A stretch of DNA of 64,000 bases from DAOTXS01 sp034433515 (GTDB lineage Bacteria > Chloroflexota > Anaerolineae > UBA4142): positions 5,732-69,731 of the forward strand of contig DAOUAL010000085.1 in NCBI GenBank assembly GCA_034433515.1, given 5' to 3'. The position numbers and the translations under genes were made by a program. Below, in pieces: positions 17,722 to 26,747 of this stretch (within the stretch, counting starts at the first letter, position 1; each line of letters begins with the position of its first letter). The notes under the pieces are model-generated. The model saw only the letters and a list, made by a program, of their open reading frames with translations. It made no database searches and was not told the DNA's origin.

Positions 17722-18930
17722 ATGCGATTGGCTTTCTTACTCATGGTAGTGGGGGCAGTCACTCTCGCCCTCGTCCCGATTTCGATTCAAGCTGCCCCCC
17801 CCCACGCTGCTCCGGAAACGTACGTCGTCCAAGCCGGCGATACCTTGTTTTCGATTGCGTTGCGCTACAACACAACGATCGCCGCGATCAAGCAACTGAA
17901 CAAACTCACCTCCGATACGATACGCGTCGGACAAAAACTGCTCATCCCCACCGACGCCGCCAGCCCCACCGTCAAATCAATTTCGTACATCGTTCAGCCC
18001 GGCGATTCACTGTACTCGATTGCGTTGCGTTACGGTATCACTCTGCGTGAGTTGATGCAATTGAACGACCTGCCCAATCCCAACTTGATCCGCGTTGGCG
18101 ATTCACTGGCCATTCCAACGAGCGCTTCGGTATCCAAGCCCGGCTTGATTTTGGACCCGCCGAGCGCACGCCAAGGCGGGACGTTGATGATCAAAGTGGC
18201 GCGCCCGGCGCTGACTTTAGTGAGCGGCTCGTTCAATGGCAAGCCGATTACGTTCACGCGCGCGGCGGGTTATTGGTACGCCCTGGTAGGCATCTCGCGA
18301 TGTGCCAAACTTGGCAACACGCCTCTCACATTGACGATGCTCGACATCCAAGGACAATCCTCCAGCGATAGCACGAACGTCAACATCGCTTCTACGGCGT
18401 TTCCCATCACAGCAATCAATTTGCCGCCCGCCAAAGTTGCCATTCTCCAAGACACCGCGTTGATCAATCGCGAAGCAGCAGAACTCGCGGCAATCGTCAA
18501 GAATTACACGCCCACCCGTTTGTGGAGCGGCGCATTTCGCCAACCGATTTACGGCACGCTCTCGGAATTTTTCGGCACGCGGCGATCCTATAACGGCGGG
18601 CCGGTGGGCGCGTGCGGACACGAAGGCGTAGATTTTGCAATGCCGGGCGGCACGCCGATTTATGCGCCGGCGCGCGGCCAAGTGGTTTTTGCGGGACTCA
18701 CTCAAGTGCGCGGCAACTTGACCGTGATTGATCACGGCTTGGGCGTGTTCAGCGCATACTATCATCAATCCGAAATCAATGTGACGGTGGGACAGATGGT
18801 ACAACCGGGAACGTTGATCGGCAAGGTGGGCACCACCGGCTTGTCCACCGGCAATCATTTGCATTGGAGTATGTGGGTCAACGGCGAGTACGTGGACCCG
18901 CTCGAGTGGACGCGCCGAGCGTTACCCTAG
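17722..18930 (+). CDS. LysM-containing M23 metallopeptidase
   Basis: This 402-residue exported protein has a signal peptide to about residue 24, two LysM modules (about 33-77 and 89-132) that bind peptidoglycan, a beta-rich middle part and a C-terminal M23 endopeptidase domain. The zinc and catalytic signatures are HEGVD (His300, Asp304) and HLH (His379, His381). It should cleave peptide bridges in the cell wall. The TAG stop codon is the first three bases of a MITE-like repeat, so the insertion lies exactly at, or has redefined, the gene end. Confidence 0.93.
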   Translation: MRLAFLLMVVGAVTLALVPISIQAAPPHAAPETYVVQAGDTLFSIALRYNTTIAAIKQLNKLTSDTIRVGQKLLIPTDAASPTVKSISYIVQPGDSLYSIALRYGITLRELMQLNDLPNPNLIRVGDSLAIPTSASVSKPGLILDPPSARQGGTLMIKVARPALTLVSGSFNGKPITFTRAAGYWYALVGISRCAKLGNTPLTLTMLDIQGQSSSDSTNVNIASTAFPITAINLPPAKVAILQDTALINREAAELAAIVKNYTPTRLWSGAFRQPIYGTLSEFFGTRRSYNGGPVGACGHEGVDFAMPGGTPIYAPARGQVVFAGLTQVRGNLTVIDHGLGVFSAYYHQSEINVTVGQMVQPGTLIGKVGTTGLSTGNHLHWSMWVNGEYVDPLEWTRRALP

Positions 18931-18963
18931 TGCAACAACACGAAATCGTTGCATACCAGACCT
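18928..18963 (+). repeat. Half copy of the 104-bp MITE-like element
   Basis: TAGTGCAACAACACGAAA and the following GTTGCATACCAGACC match the left half of the complete elements at 31168 and 52004. The right inverted end is absent. It fills most of the gap between two genes. Confidence 0.75.
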
Positions 18964-18992
18964 AAAGATTCCTGGCGACGTGGGAGGCAAAC

Positions 18993-19478
18993 ATGGAACT
19001 CAAGTTGGTTCAGATCGAAAATCCTGATTCGCTCAATGTGATTCTCGGTCAATCGCATTTCATCAAAACGGTGGAGGACATGCACGAGGCACTCGTAACC
19101 GCCGTGCCCGGCATCAAATTCGGTTTGGCATTTTGCGAAGCCTCGGGCCACACGCTGGTGCGGGCAAGTGGCACAGATCCCGCGCTCATTGAATTGGCGA
19201 AAAAGAATGCATTTGCGCTAAGTGCGGGCCACTCTTTCATCGTTTTCCTGGGTGCCGGGTTTTTCCCCATCAACGTTTTGCACGCCATCAAAAATGTCCC
19301 CGAAGTGGTGAATATCTTTTGTGCCACGGCTAATCCTGTTCAAGTGATTCTTGCTGAAACGGAACAGGGACGCGGCATCCTCGGAGTCATTGACGGCGCA
19401 AAATCCAAAGGCATTGAAGACGACGCCGGCGTAGAATGGCGCAAAGGTTTACTGCGCAAGTTTGGCTACAAACTATGA
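18993..19478 (+). CDS. Adenosine-specific kinase family protein
   Basis: The 161-residue soluble protein matches a small family also common in archaea, annotated as adenosine-specific kinase. Conserved stretches include GIKFGLAFCEASG, VRASGTDP and GHSFIVFLG. GGGAGG precedes the ATG. The downstream membrane protein begins inside its stop codon (ATGA), so the two are coupled. The enzymatic assignment rests on family naming; the physiological role here is unknown. Confidence 0.85.
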   Translation: MELKLVQIENPDSLNVILGQSHFIKTVEDMHEALVTAVPGIKFGLAFCEASGHTLVRASGTDPALIELAKKNAFALSAGHSFIVFLGAGFFPINVLHAIKNVPEVVNIFCATANPVQVILAETEQGRGILGVIDGAKSKGIEDDAGVEWRKGLLRKFGYKL

Positions 19479-20287
19479 CACGCGCCGCAGACGCAATGGT
19501 GTGGGTCAGACGCATCGCCATCATCGCGTTCATCTTGTACGCCGTCAGCGTCGCCTATACAATCGCCAGTCTTCTCATTGGCATTGAACCGCCGCATTGG
19601 ATTCTCTCATCTACCACGTTGTTGTTTTTCCTTTTTGCGCTGTGCCACGCCACCGTGCAACTCGGTGCGCGTTCGATGCTGGTGTTCCTTGGGATCACTT
19701 TCGGCGTGAGTTTTATCTTTGAAACGATTGGGGTGCTCACCGGGCTGATTTATGGACCCTACTATTACACCAATCGGTTGGGTCTCAAACTGGGCGTGGT
19801 CCCACTCCTCATTCCGCTGGCGTGGTTTATGATGATCTATGCCTCGTATGCGATTGTGCGCGCCTTCGCCGGTCCGTCCCGGCAATCGTTCCTAGGAATC
19901 GTCTGGCTGGCATTGCTCGGCGCGATGGCGATGACGGCATGGGATTTGGGAATGGACCCACAGATGGTCGCACGCGGGCATTGGGTCTGGACAGCGGGCG
20001 GCGCGTACTTTGGAATCCCGGTGCGCAATTTTGTAGGCTGGCTCGCCACAACCTTCACCGTATTCTTGCTCTATCTTTTGTACGAAAGCACTCAAGCCCC
20101 GCGCAAATGGCATTTTGACCAACCCTTTCCTCGTTTGCCGATTGCGGCGTACGCGGTGCAAGGGACGGCAACGATCATTGCCGCGATCGTTGCTGAACAA
20201 CGCGCACCGGCAATGATTACCTTTTTTGCGATGGGCGCATTTCTTTTCACCGCGCTCACGCGCATCACTTTTGGAGATCAACGATGA
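19475..20287 (+). CDS. CruF-like carotenoid-type membrane protein (DUF422)
   Basis: The 270-residue protein has about seven or eight hydrophobic helices. The segment FETIGVLTGLIYGPYYYT and the later WDLGMDPQM are typical of the CruF/bisanhydrobacterioruberin hydratase family, which adds water to the psi end of carotenoids. Starts possible are the overlapping ATG (19475) or an ATG 7 codons later. No other intact carotenoid gene is close, although a truncated desaturase-like gene lies at 61972. The next gene overlaps by ATGA. Carotenoid function is inferred from family only. Confidence 0.75.
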   Translation: MTRAADAMVWVRRIAIIAFILYAVSVAYTIASLLIGIEPPHWILSSTTLLFFLFALCHATVQLGARSMLVFLGITFGVSFIFETIGVLTGLIYGPYYYTNRLGLKLGVVPLLIPLAWFMMIYASYAIVRAFAGPSRQSFLGIVWLALLGAMAMTAWDLGMDPQMVARGHWVWTAGGAYFGIPVRNFVGWLATTFTVFLLYLLYESTQAPRKWHFDQPFPRLPIAAYAVQGTATIIAAIVAEQRAPAMITFFAMGAFLFTALTRITFGDQR

Positions 20288-21156
20288 GTCATCTTTCCAC
20301 TTTTTCGATTGTGGCATTCGATCCCAAGACTAAAGAACTTGGCGTTGCGGTCGAATCGAAATTTCTTGCGGTGGGGGCAGTGGTGCCGTGGGCGCAAGCC
20401 GGCATCGGCGCGATTGCCACGCAATCGTGGGCGAACACATCGTATGGTCCACGTGGCTTGCGAATGTTGAAGCAAGGATTGACACCCAAACAAGTGGGTG
20501 CCAAGTTGATCGCCACCGATCCCAACGCGCCTCAACGTCAATTTGGCATCGTGGATGCCAAAGGGCGTGCGTTCACGTACACCGGCAAAGGATGTTTCGA
20601 TTGGGCGGGTGGCGTCATCGGAAAAAATTTTGCGGCGCAGGGAAATATTCTGGCTGGTGCGGCGGTCGTTGAGGCGTTGGCAAACACGTTTCAGAAAACA
20701 AGCGGCACTTTGGCAGAACGGTTGGTCGCGGCGCTTGCCGCCGGGCAAGCCGCCGGCGGAGATCGGCGCGGACAGGAGAGCGCGGCATTGCTGATCGTCC
20801 GTGAGCAAGGTGGCTATGGCGGTTTCAACGATCGCTACATTGACCTGCGCGTGGACGATCATCCGACCCCGATTGACGAGTTGAAACGCTTGCTCGATCT
20901 GCATCATTTGTATTTGGGCAAGACCAATCCCGCCGATGTTTTGCCGATTGATGCGAACATCGCGCGGGAATTGCAAACGATGATGCAACGTCTGAACTAT
21001 TACGAGGGCGCGATCAATGGCGTGTGGGACGAGGCAACGCAAAAAGCATTCCGCGAATTTGCCGGCGTCGAGAATGTGGAGGATCGCTTGCTAGAGGGTG
21101 CGCACATTGATCGCGTGGTGCTCGATTTCTTGCGCAAGCGATTTGGCGGGGCTTGA
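20284..21156 (+). CDS. DUF1028 protein with C-terminal peptidoglycan-binding-like domain
   Basis: The first ~215 of 290 residues match DUF1028, an Ntn-hydrolase-like family (start STFSIVAFDPKTKELGVAVE). The last ~75 residues have the pattern of a putative peptidoglycan-binding domain (LNYYEGAINGVWDEATQKAF). No signal peptide is visible, which sits oddly with a wall-binding role. It overlaps the preceding membrane protein by ATGA. The substrate is unknown. Confidence 0.85.
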   Translation: MSHLSTFSIVAFDPKTKELGVAVESKFLAVGAVVPWAQAGIGAIATQSWANTSYGPRGLRMLKQGLTPKQVGAKLIATDPNAPQRQFGIVDAKGRAFTYTGKGCFDWAGGVIGKNFAAQGNILAGAAVVEALANTFQKTSGTLAERLVAALAAGQAAGGDRRGQESAALLIVREQGGYGGFNDRYIDLRVDDHPTPIDELKRLLDLHHLYLGKTNPADVLPIDANIARELQTMMQRLNYYEGAINGVWDEATQKAFREFAGVENVEDRLLEGAHIDRVVLDFLRKRFGGA

Positions 21157-21181
21157 TGAATGTGGGCGACTATGCTAAGAT
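21153..21181 (+). promoter_or_regulatory. Likely promoter of the L,D-transpeptidase gene
   Basis: TTGATG and TAAGAT are 17 bp apart in the gap before 21218, with AAGGAG ahead of the ATG. Confidence 0.5.
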
Positions 21182-21217
21182 GATATTGGTAACACAAGAC
21201 CCATTAAGGAGTGTCCG

Positions 21218-22072
21218 ATGAAGTATCTCCGTGTTCTTGTACTGATCGTCCTGACCGCAACTCTGCTGATGCTTGTTCAGCCGGTTGCTGCCGCGAGTCC
21301 CAGTTTTGTCATCGTCGGCTACGGCGACACACTCTACAAAATCGCTGCGCGTTATGGCACAACGGTGGATGCCTTGATGCGCGCGAACAATATTCCCAAT
21401 CCCAACTTTATTTACGTGGGTCAGCGCATCGCTTTGCCCACGCTCAAGTACGTGCCGGCAAACTCTGCCCCCACGACCGGGAGCATCTACATCGTTGTGC
21501 GTGGCGACACACTCGCAACGATTGCCGCCCGCTTTGGCACCACCACCAGCGAATTGATGCGCGCGAATGGTATCTACAATCCTAATTTCATTTACACGGG
21601 GCAACGGCTCAATATCCCTGGCAAGAATGCGCTTCCGGCGCCGCAACCAGCCACTGCACCCGGCAAGAACCCGCCGCCCAAACCCAACCCGGTGCCAACG
21701 GCGCTGGATGGCAAATGGATTGATATTGACATCGGTTCACAAACGATCACGGCGTATCAAGGGAGCACACCGCTCAAAACCGTTTTGGTATCCACCGGCG
21801 TCTCGTGGTATCCCACCCCGGTGGGGCGTTACAAAATCTATATGAAGATTCCCTCGCAAACGATGAGTGGCGGATATGGTGCCAGCGCGTACTATTTGCC
21901 CGGCGTGCCCTGGGTGATGTACTTTACCGGCGCATACGCGATTCATGGGACGTACTGGCATCACAACTTTGGCAAGCCGATGAGCCACGGTTGCGTCAAC
22001 CTGACGATTGCCGACGCTAAATGGTTTTACGATTGGGCAGAGATCGGCACACCAGTCATTACGCATCCCTGA
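21218..22072 (+). CDS. LysM L,D-transpeptidase (YkuD domain)
   Basis: The 284-residue protein has a signal peptide (about 25 residues), two LysM modules (about 30-73 and 90-132), a Pro-rich linker and a YkuD catalytic domain from about residue 165. The active-site signature is IHG followed by SHGCVNL with Cys259. It would form 3-3 cross-links in peptidoglycan or attach proteins to it. Together with the M23/LysM gene it makes this region a wall-remodelling cluster. Confidence 0.94.
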   Translation: MKYLRVLVLIVLTATLLMLVQPVAAASPSFVIVGYGDTLYKIAARYGTTVDALMRANNIPNPNFIYVGQRIALPTLKYVPANSAPTTGSIYIVVRGDTLATIAARFGTTTSELMRANGIYNPNFIYTGQRLNIPGKNALPAPQPATAPGKNPPPKPNPVPTALDGKWIDIDIGSQTITAYQGSTPLKTVLVSTGVSWYPTPVGRYKIYMKIPSQTMSGGYGASAYYLPGVPWVMYFTGAYAIHGTYWHHNFGKPMSHGCVNLTIADAKWFYDWAEIGTPVITHP

Positions 22073-22301
22073 TTGTCAATGGCTTGCATAGAGGTAGGCG
22101 GAATTAGATCGAATTCTCCCCATCCTTTGAATCTTGGATCAAACTCAAACCATCGAAGGAAATAGGGGCGCGGCGTTCTCGAACCATACGGTAACGTGTC
22201 CCTGCTTCCGAGGTCTCCCTGTTCGACTCATTTTTGCAAGTGCAAACCCTCGCTGTGATCCCTATACTCAGGGTCAACCGGTTTGTCTAAACTCGAGTTC
22301 A

Positions 22302-23330
22302 ATGAAAGCAGCCATTTTTTACCAACGCGGTGGAATCGAAAATCTAAAATTCGATGAGGTGCCTACACCGCAGATCGCACCCCACGAGGTCTTGGTCAAG
22401 GTGCGCGCGTGTGGCTTGAATCATCTCGATCTCTTTACGCGCGAAGGAACGCACGGTGTCCGTGCTCCATTGCCTCACGTGGGCGGCTTGGAAACGGCCG
22501 GTGAAATTGTCGAACTTGGCTCGCAAGTTGCGGATTGGCAGCGCGGCGACCGGGTGTTGATCGGTCCCGCCATCACGTGCGGCGGGTGCGAGTACTGCGC
22601 CAGTGGTAATGAGAATCTGTGTCCCAAGCGTCAGGTGTTTGGCGTGCATCTGTGGGGCGGCTTTGCCGAATATATCAAAGCCCCGGCTTCTGTACTCATC
22701 GCGATCCCGGCATCGCTCTCGTTTGTCCAAGCTGCAGCGGCAGCCAGCGCATTTGGAACCGCGTGGCATATGTTGGTTACGCGCGCGCAAATTAAATCGG
22801 GCGAATGGGCGTTGATTCTGGCGGCGGGCAGTAGCGTTGGTGTGGCTGGGATTCAAATCGCCAAGCATTTTGGATGTCAGGTCATTGCCACTGCCAGCAC
22901 CGACGAGAAACTTGCCAAAGCCAAAGAACTGGGTGCGGATTACACGATCAATTACGCAGAAAAAAATTTCTTTCACGAGGTCATGCGGATCACAGCGAAT
23001 CGCGGCGTGGATGTGGTGTTTGAACACGTGGGGACGGCGACGTGGGAAAAAAGCATCGCGTCGTTGCGACCGACGGGGCGTTTGGTTACGTGCGGCAGTA
23101 CGACCGGGCGTTTGGGTCAAACCGACATTTGGAGTTTGTTCTTTAAGCAAATTTCCCTGCTCGGCTCGTACGGCTGGACAACCAAGGAATTCTTTGTGGT
23201 CTGGGATTTGATCGGCAAACAAATTTTCCACCCGATCATTGACCGGACATTTCCGTTGGCGGAAACCGCCGCCGCGCAACAGTACTTGACGGAACGCAAA
23301 CAATTTGGCAAAGTGTTGGTGGTGGATTAA
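22302..23330 (+). CDS. Zinc-type alcohol dehydrogenase (MDR superfamily)
   Basis: The 342-residue NAD(P)-dependent oxidoreductase begins MKAAIFYQRGG. A structural-zinc cysteine set CGGCEYCASGNENLC and a nucleotide-binding AAGSSVGVAGIQIAK are present. The frame is open upstream to 22134, but that part has no family likeness. The 229-nt gap before it holds no gene that I can recognise. It may be cotranscribed with clpP, 20 nt downstream. Substrate unknown. Confidence 0.9.
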   Translation: MKAAIFYQRGGIENLKFDEVPTPQIAPHEVLVKVRACGLNHLDLFTREGTHGVRAPLPHVGGLETAGEIVELGSQVADWQRGDRVLIGPAITCGGCEYCASGNENLCPKRQVFGVHLWGGFAEYIKAPASVLIAIPASLSFVQAAAAASAFGTAWHMLVTRAQIKSGEWALILAAGSSVGVAGIQIAKHFGCQVIATASTDEKLAKAKELGADYTINYAEKNFFHEVMRITANRGVDVVFEHVGTATWEKSIASLRPTGRLVTCGSTTGRLGQTDIWSLFFKQISLLGSYGWTTKEFFVVWDLIGKQIFHPIIDRTFPLAETAAAQQYLTERKQFGKVLVVD

Positions 23331-23350
23331 ATCCCTCAAGGAGTTTAAGG

Positions 23351-23977
23351 ATGAATCAGATTTTGTCACCGGTAGATGTGATTCCAATGGTCATCGAAAA
23401 CACGGGACGTGGGGAACGCGCGTACGACATTTTTTCGTTGTTGTTGCGCAACCGCATTATCTTTCTAGGCACCCCGATTGACGATCAAATTGCCAATTTG
23501 GTCGTGGCACAAATGCTTTTTCTGGATAATGAAAATCCGGATCAAGAGATTCGCTTGTACATCAACAGTCCCGGCGGCTTGATCACGGCCGGCTTGGCAA
23601 TCTACGATACGATGCAACTGATCAACGCGCCGGTTTCGACAATCTGCGTGGGCTTGGCGGCAAGTATGGGCACGGTCTTGCTTGCCGCGGGTGCCAAGGG
23701 GCGACGTTACGCGCTCCCCAACTCGACGATTCACATTCATCAACCATTAGGTGGCACGCAAGGTCAAGCGATAGACATTGCGATTGATGCCAAGCGCATT
23801 ATGCACGAACGCGAACGTCTCAATGCGATTCTGGCGCGCCACACCGGGCAACCGGTGGAACGCATCGCGCGGGATACCGACCGCAACTATTATATGGATG
23901 CGGCGGAGGCGGTGGAGTACGGTTTGATTGACGAAGTGTTGCCTAGCGCGAAAAGTACGCCAACTCAATCAAAATAA
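23351..23977 (+). CDS. clpP: ClpP-family protease subunit with Asn at the catalytic Asp position
   Basis: The 208-residue product follows ClpP throughout: YINSPGG, the nucleophile Ser105 in GLAASMGT and His130 in HIHQPLGG. The third triad residue, expected 74 positions after the serine, is Asn179 (DTDRNYYMDA) instead of Asp. Such Asn variants are known, for example ClpP1 of Listeria, and tend to have altered activity. A second ClpP elsewhere is therefore possible. AAGGAG precedes the start and a terminator follows. It degrades proteins with a Clp ATPase. Confidence 0.95.
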   Translation: MNQILSPVDVIPMVIENTGRGERAYDIFSLLLRNRIIFLGTPIDDQIANLVVAQMLFLDNENPDQEIRLYINSPGGLITAGLAIYDTMQLINAPVSTICVGLAASMGTVLLAAGAKGRRYALPNSTIHIHQPLGGTQGQAIDIAIDAKRIMHERERLNAILARHTGQPVERIARDTDRNYYMDAAEAVEYGLIDEVLPSAKSTPTQSK

Positions 23978-23978
23978 A

Positions 23979-24008
23979 AGGCGAGGCATTTGCCTCGCCG
24001 CTTTTTAT
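23979..24008. terminator. Intrinsic terminator between clpP and parB
   Basis: GGCGAGGC and GCCTCGCC form an 8-bp stem followed by GCTTTTTATTT. It is A/T-flanked on both sides and can serve both convergent genes. Confidence 0.88.
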
Positions 24009-24913
24009 TTCCGTCCAACAATCTGACTGTAAATCGCTTCCAGTTCTTCTTCCGAATAAAAGTGCACGACGATCTTGCCTCCTTTGCGCGAACGAAAGAC
24101 CTGTACTTTGGTTCCCAACGCGCGCCGAAAATCCTCTTCGAGGGCGCGCGTAGCGGCAGGCATCTCCGGCTCTGCCACCGATCGCCGACTGTTGACCGCT
24201 GACCGCCGTCCGCGGTCTGCTGTCTGTGGTCGTTCTTCTGCTCGCCGCGCCGCTTCTTCGGTTTGGCGTACGGAAAGATTCTGCTCGATCACCTGGCGGA
24301 GTAATTGCTTTTGTTGTTTCTCGTCTTCGATGGTTAAAATGGCACGCGCATGCCCTTCCGTAATGGATTCATCGGCGAGCGCGGCTTGGATTTCGGGCGG
24401 AAGTTTGAGCAAACGCAAGGCATTCGCAATCGTTGTCCGATTCTTGCCCACTTTGGCAGCGACTTGCTCTTGCGTCAAACCAAAATCGGTCATCAATTGC
24501 CGGTACGCATTCGCTTCTTCGAGCACGTTCAAATCGGCGCGTTGAATATTTTCGACGAGGGCAAGTTCAAGCATTTCTTGCGGCGTGGCGCCGCGTACGA
24601 TGACCGGCACGGTTGCTAGCCCCGCCAATTTTGCCGCGTTCCAGCGGCGTTCGCCGGCGATGAGTTGATAACGCGGCGCCAGTTCGGTCGAATCGGGGGC
24701 GGGCGTCACGATGAGGGGTTGAATCAAACCATGTTCGCGAATCGAGTCCGCTAGTTCACGCAAAGCATCCGGATCAATTCTGTGTCGTGGTTGACGTGGG
24801 TTGGGTGAAATGGCGGCGACCGGGACTTGTTTCACGCCGGTGCTGATTGCTGAGGGCTGGCTCGGTGGAATGAGCGCGCCGAGCCCACGACCGAGACCAT
24901 GTTTGGTGGGCAT
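24005..24913 (-). CDS. parB: Chromosome-partitioning protein ParB
   Basis: The 302-residue product has the N-terminal GLGRGLGALIP, the CTP-binding GERRWNAA and ENIQRADLN boxes, and a helix-turn-helix (QEQVAAKVGKNRTTIANAL). It binds parS and spreads on DNA to segregate the origin. The linker before the dimerisation domain (about residues 226-245) is encoded by a heptamer tandem repeat, so its sequence is likely repeat-derived. parA lies 63 nt upstream. I found no parS match in the window. Confidence 0.95.
   Translation of the reverse strand: MPTKHGLGRGLGALIPPSQPSAISTGVKQVPVAAISPNPRQPRHRIDPDALRELADSIREHGLIQPLIVTPAPDSTELAPRYQLIAGERRWNAAKLAGLATVPVIVRGATPQEMLELALVENIQRADLNVLEEANAYRQLMTDFGLTQEQVAAKVGKNRTTIANALRLLKLPPEIQAALADESITEGHARAILTIEDEKQQKQLLRQVIEQNLSVRQTEEAARRAEERPQTADRGRRSAVNSRRSVAEPEMPAATRALEEDFRRALGTKVQVFRSRKGGKIVVHFYSEEELEAIYSQIVGRK
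24187..24235. repeat. Heptanucleotide tandem repeat inside parB
   Basis: Seven imperfect 7-mers follow each other: GACTGTT, GACCGCT, GACCGCC, GTCCGCG, GTCTGCT, GTCTGTG, GTCGTTC. The array encodes an Arg/Ala/Ser-rich linker in parB without breaking the frame. Confidence 0.8.
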
Positions 24914-24976
24914 ACCAAAAACTCCCAGAAACAGAGGGCAGGGGCAATGGTGAATAGTTTGCCAACTGCCTCCTGC

Positions 24977-25765
24977 CTACGGTCTTGTGCTTACCTTTTG
25001 GCTCTTTTCTCTCTCCAACAACTCTGTCGTCAATGCTTCGTACGCTTGCGCGCCGCGCGATTTGGGATCGAACGAGATGAGCGGTTCGCCGAAACTTGGC
25101 GCTTCGGCGATGCGCACACTGCGCGGAATGATCGAACGGAAAATCAAATCCGGAAAATGCTGAGCAACTTCTTGGACCACTTGGAGCGCCAGGTGCGTGC
25201 GTGAATCGTACATCGTCATTGCCATGCCGGCAATGTGCAGACGTGGATTGAGATTTTGTTGCACCAGTTGAATGGTGTTGAGTAATTGCGATAGACCTTC
25301 CAACGCGAGATATTCGCACTGAATCGGAATGATCACTGCATCGGCTGCGACGAGTGCGTTCACCGTGAGCAACCCTAACGAGGGCGGCGCGTCAATCAAA
25401 ATGTAATCGTACCGCTGAGTTACCGTGGCGAGGGCTTGGGCGAGTAATCGTTCGCGTTGTTCCACGCCAACCAATTCGACTTCGGCACCGGCGAGCGCGG
25501 CGGACGAGGGCACCAGATCGAGGTGCAAACGTTTGGTGAGCATAATGATTTGATCCAGCGGCATACTGTCCACCAAGACGTTGTAAATCGAAAAGAGTGC
25601 GCCGGAACGATCCACACCCAGCGAGGACGTGGCATTCGCTTGCGGATCAATATCCACGAGTAAAACGCGTTTCTCGCGGGCAGCGAGATTGGCGGCGAGG
25701 TTGACCGCCGTGGTCGTTTTGCCGACCCCGCCTTTTTGGTTGGCGAAGGTGTAGATGGTGGTCAT
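24977..25765 (-). CDS. parA: Chromosome-partitioning ATPase ParA (Soj)
   Basis: The 262-residue ATPase begins with TIYTFANQKGGVGKTTTAVN, a deviant Walker A motif, followed by VLLVDIDPQANATSSLG and the switch region LIDAPPSLGLL. It forms nucleoid-bound dimers that move ParB-parS complexes. I chose the ATG at 25765; the open frame upstream is not conserved. parB follows. The gap to the upstream PfkB gene holds a long inverted repeat. Confidence 0.95.
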   Translation of the reverse strand: MTTIYTFANQKGGVGKTTTAVNLAANLAAREKRVLLVDIDPQANATSSLGVDRSGALFSIYNVLVDSMPLDQIIMLTKRLHLDLVPSSAALAGAEVELVGVEQRERLLAQALATVTQRYDYILIDAPPSLGLLTVNALVAADAVIIPIQCEYLALEGLSQLLNTIQLVQQNLNPRLHIAGMAMTMYDSRTHLALQVVQEVAQHFPDLIFRSIIPRSVRIAEAPSFGEPLISFDPKSRGAQAYEALTTELLEREKSQKVSTRP

Positions 25766-25810
25766 AGTACCTACAAAATGAAATCGTTGCGCAAAAAGCC
25801 AAGATTTTTT

Positions 25811-25868
25811 CATCCACGAAGGACACGAAGATTTCTCTGTTCTTCGTGACCTTGGTGCCCTTCGTGGA
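25811..25868. repeat. CCACGAAGG-type inverted repeat
   Basis: ATCCACGAAGGACACGAAG and CTTCGTGACCTTGGTGCCC plus TTCGTGGAT face each other across a short centre. It occupies the gap between parA and the PfkB gene and could fold into a long hairpin. Confidence 0.7.
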
Positions 25869-26747
25869 TCAATTCCGGTGTTGTTTCGGCTCGTCTGAGT
25901 TAGGAGTATGGTTTACATTATTCAATGTCTGGCTCAACCGCTCTTCTACTTGGGCGCGCGTGGGAATGCCGGTGATGCCGGGTGCTTCGACACAGAACGA
26001 GGCGGTGGCATTCGCAAAGCGCGCCGCTTCAAACGGATCGCCGGTTTCCTGCAGACGAATCAAGAACGCGCCGGCAAAAACATCGCCGGCACCGGTGGGG
26101 TCCACTTCGCGTGCGGGAAAACCGGGAATGTGCCGCGAGATGCCCTCTGTAAAAACGATGCATCCTTTGGCGCCCTGGGTCATAATGGCGATGCGGGTCA
26201 TTTGGACGTACTCGTCCATCAAACTGAGGTTGCCGTTCAAATCTTCTTCGCTCAGAACCAGGACATCCACGTGCGGCAAAATGTCGGCGGCTTCATGCCA
26301 GGGGCGTATTCGAACGCGCTTGGTCTCATCCCATTGACGCAACCAGCCCTGTGGCGTTACACCCACGAGGGCGTTGGGGAAAAGTTTAGCAAACCGTGCA
26401 TCTACTTCGCGCGCGAGAGGCCCCAAATGAACGATAGGCGCATTCATCCATTCAAGCGGAACATCTTCAGGTTGCAGGTCATCGGCGCGGGCAAGCAAGA
26501 ATTGTTGGCGATGTCCATCGTGATAAATGTTGTGAAAGGTGGTGGTCTGCAACGAATCGAGACGATGCACTTGGATGCCGTGCAAAACGCTGGGGATGAC
26601 AAAATCCGGGGCGAGCCGGGTTACAATGCCTGGCTGGCGCCCCAGATTGCGCGCGGTGATGCTCATATACGTTGCGGTGCCTCCCAGCGTATAGCCGTTG
26701 GGCACAACATCTTGAACAATGTGACCGACGATGAGAAAGTCAATCAT
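25869..26747 (-). CDS. PfkB-family carbohydrate/nucleoside kinase
   Basis: The 292-residue kinase has the N-terminal DFLIVGHIVQDVVPNG and GGTATYMS and the C-terminal catalytic motif DPTGAGDVFAGAF with the catalytic Asp. It phosphorylates a sugar or nucleoside; the substrate is not evident. It lies between jag and parA and overlaps jag by ATGA, an unusual insertion into the origin-type cluster. A second PfkB kinase occurs at 48222. Confidence 0.88.
   Translation of the reverse strand: MIDFLIVGHIVQDVVPNGYTLGGTATYMSITARNLGRQPGIVTRLAPDFVIPSVLHGIQVHRLDSLQTTTFHNIYHDGHRQQFLLARADDLQPEDVPLEWMNAPIVHLGPLAREVDARFAKLFPNALVGVTPQGWLRQWDETKRVRIRPWHEAADILPHVDVLVLSEEDLNGNLSLMDEYVQMTRIAIMTQGAKGCIVFTEGISRHIPGFPAREVDPTGAGDVFAGAFLIRLQETGDPFEAARFANATASFCVEAPGITGIPTRAQVEERLSQTLNNVNHTPNSDEPKQHRN

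Noticed and set aside
22134..22301. N-terminal extension of the alcohol dehydrogenase
   Set aside because: The 56 upstream codons have no dehydrogenase likeness; the protein family starts at MKAAIF.
24005..25765. parS site or origin near parAB
   Set aside because: I found no TGTTTCACGTGAAACA-like sequence and no cluster of TTATCCACA boxes in the window.
25766..25795. Fourth copy of the MITE end before parA
   Set aside because: Only GAAATCGTTGC and a TAGT start are shared with the half copy at 18928; too degenerate to claim.
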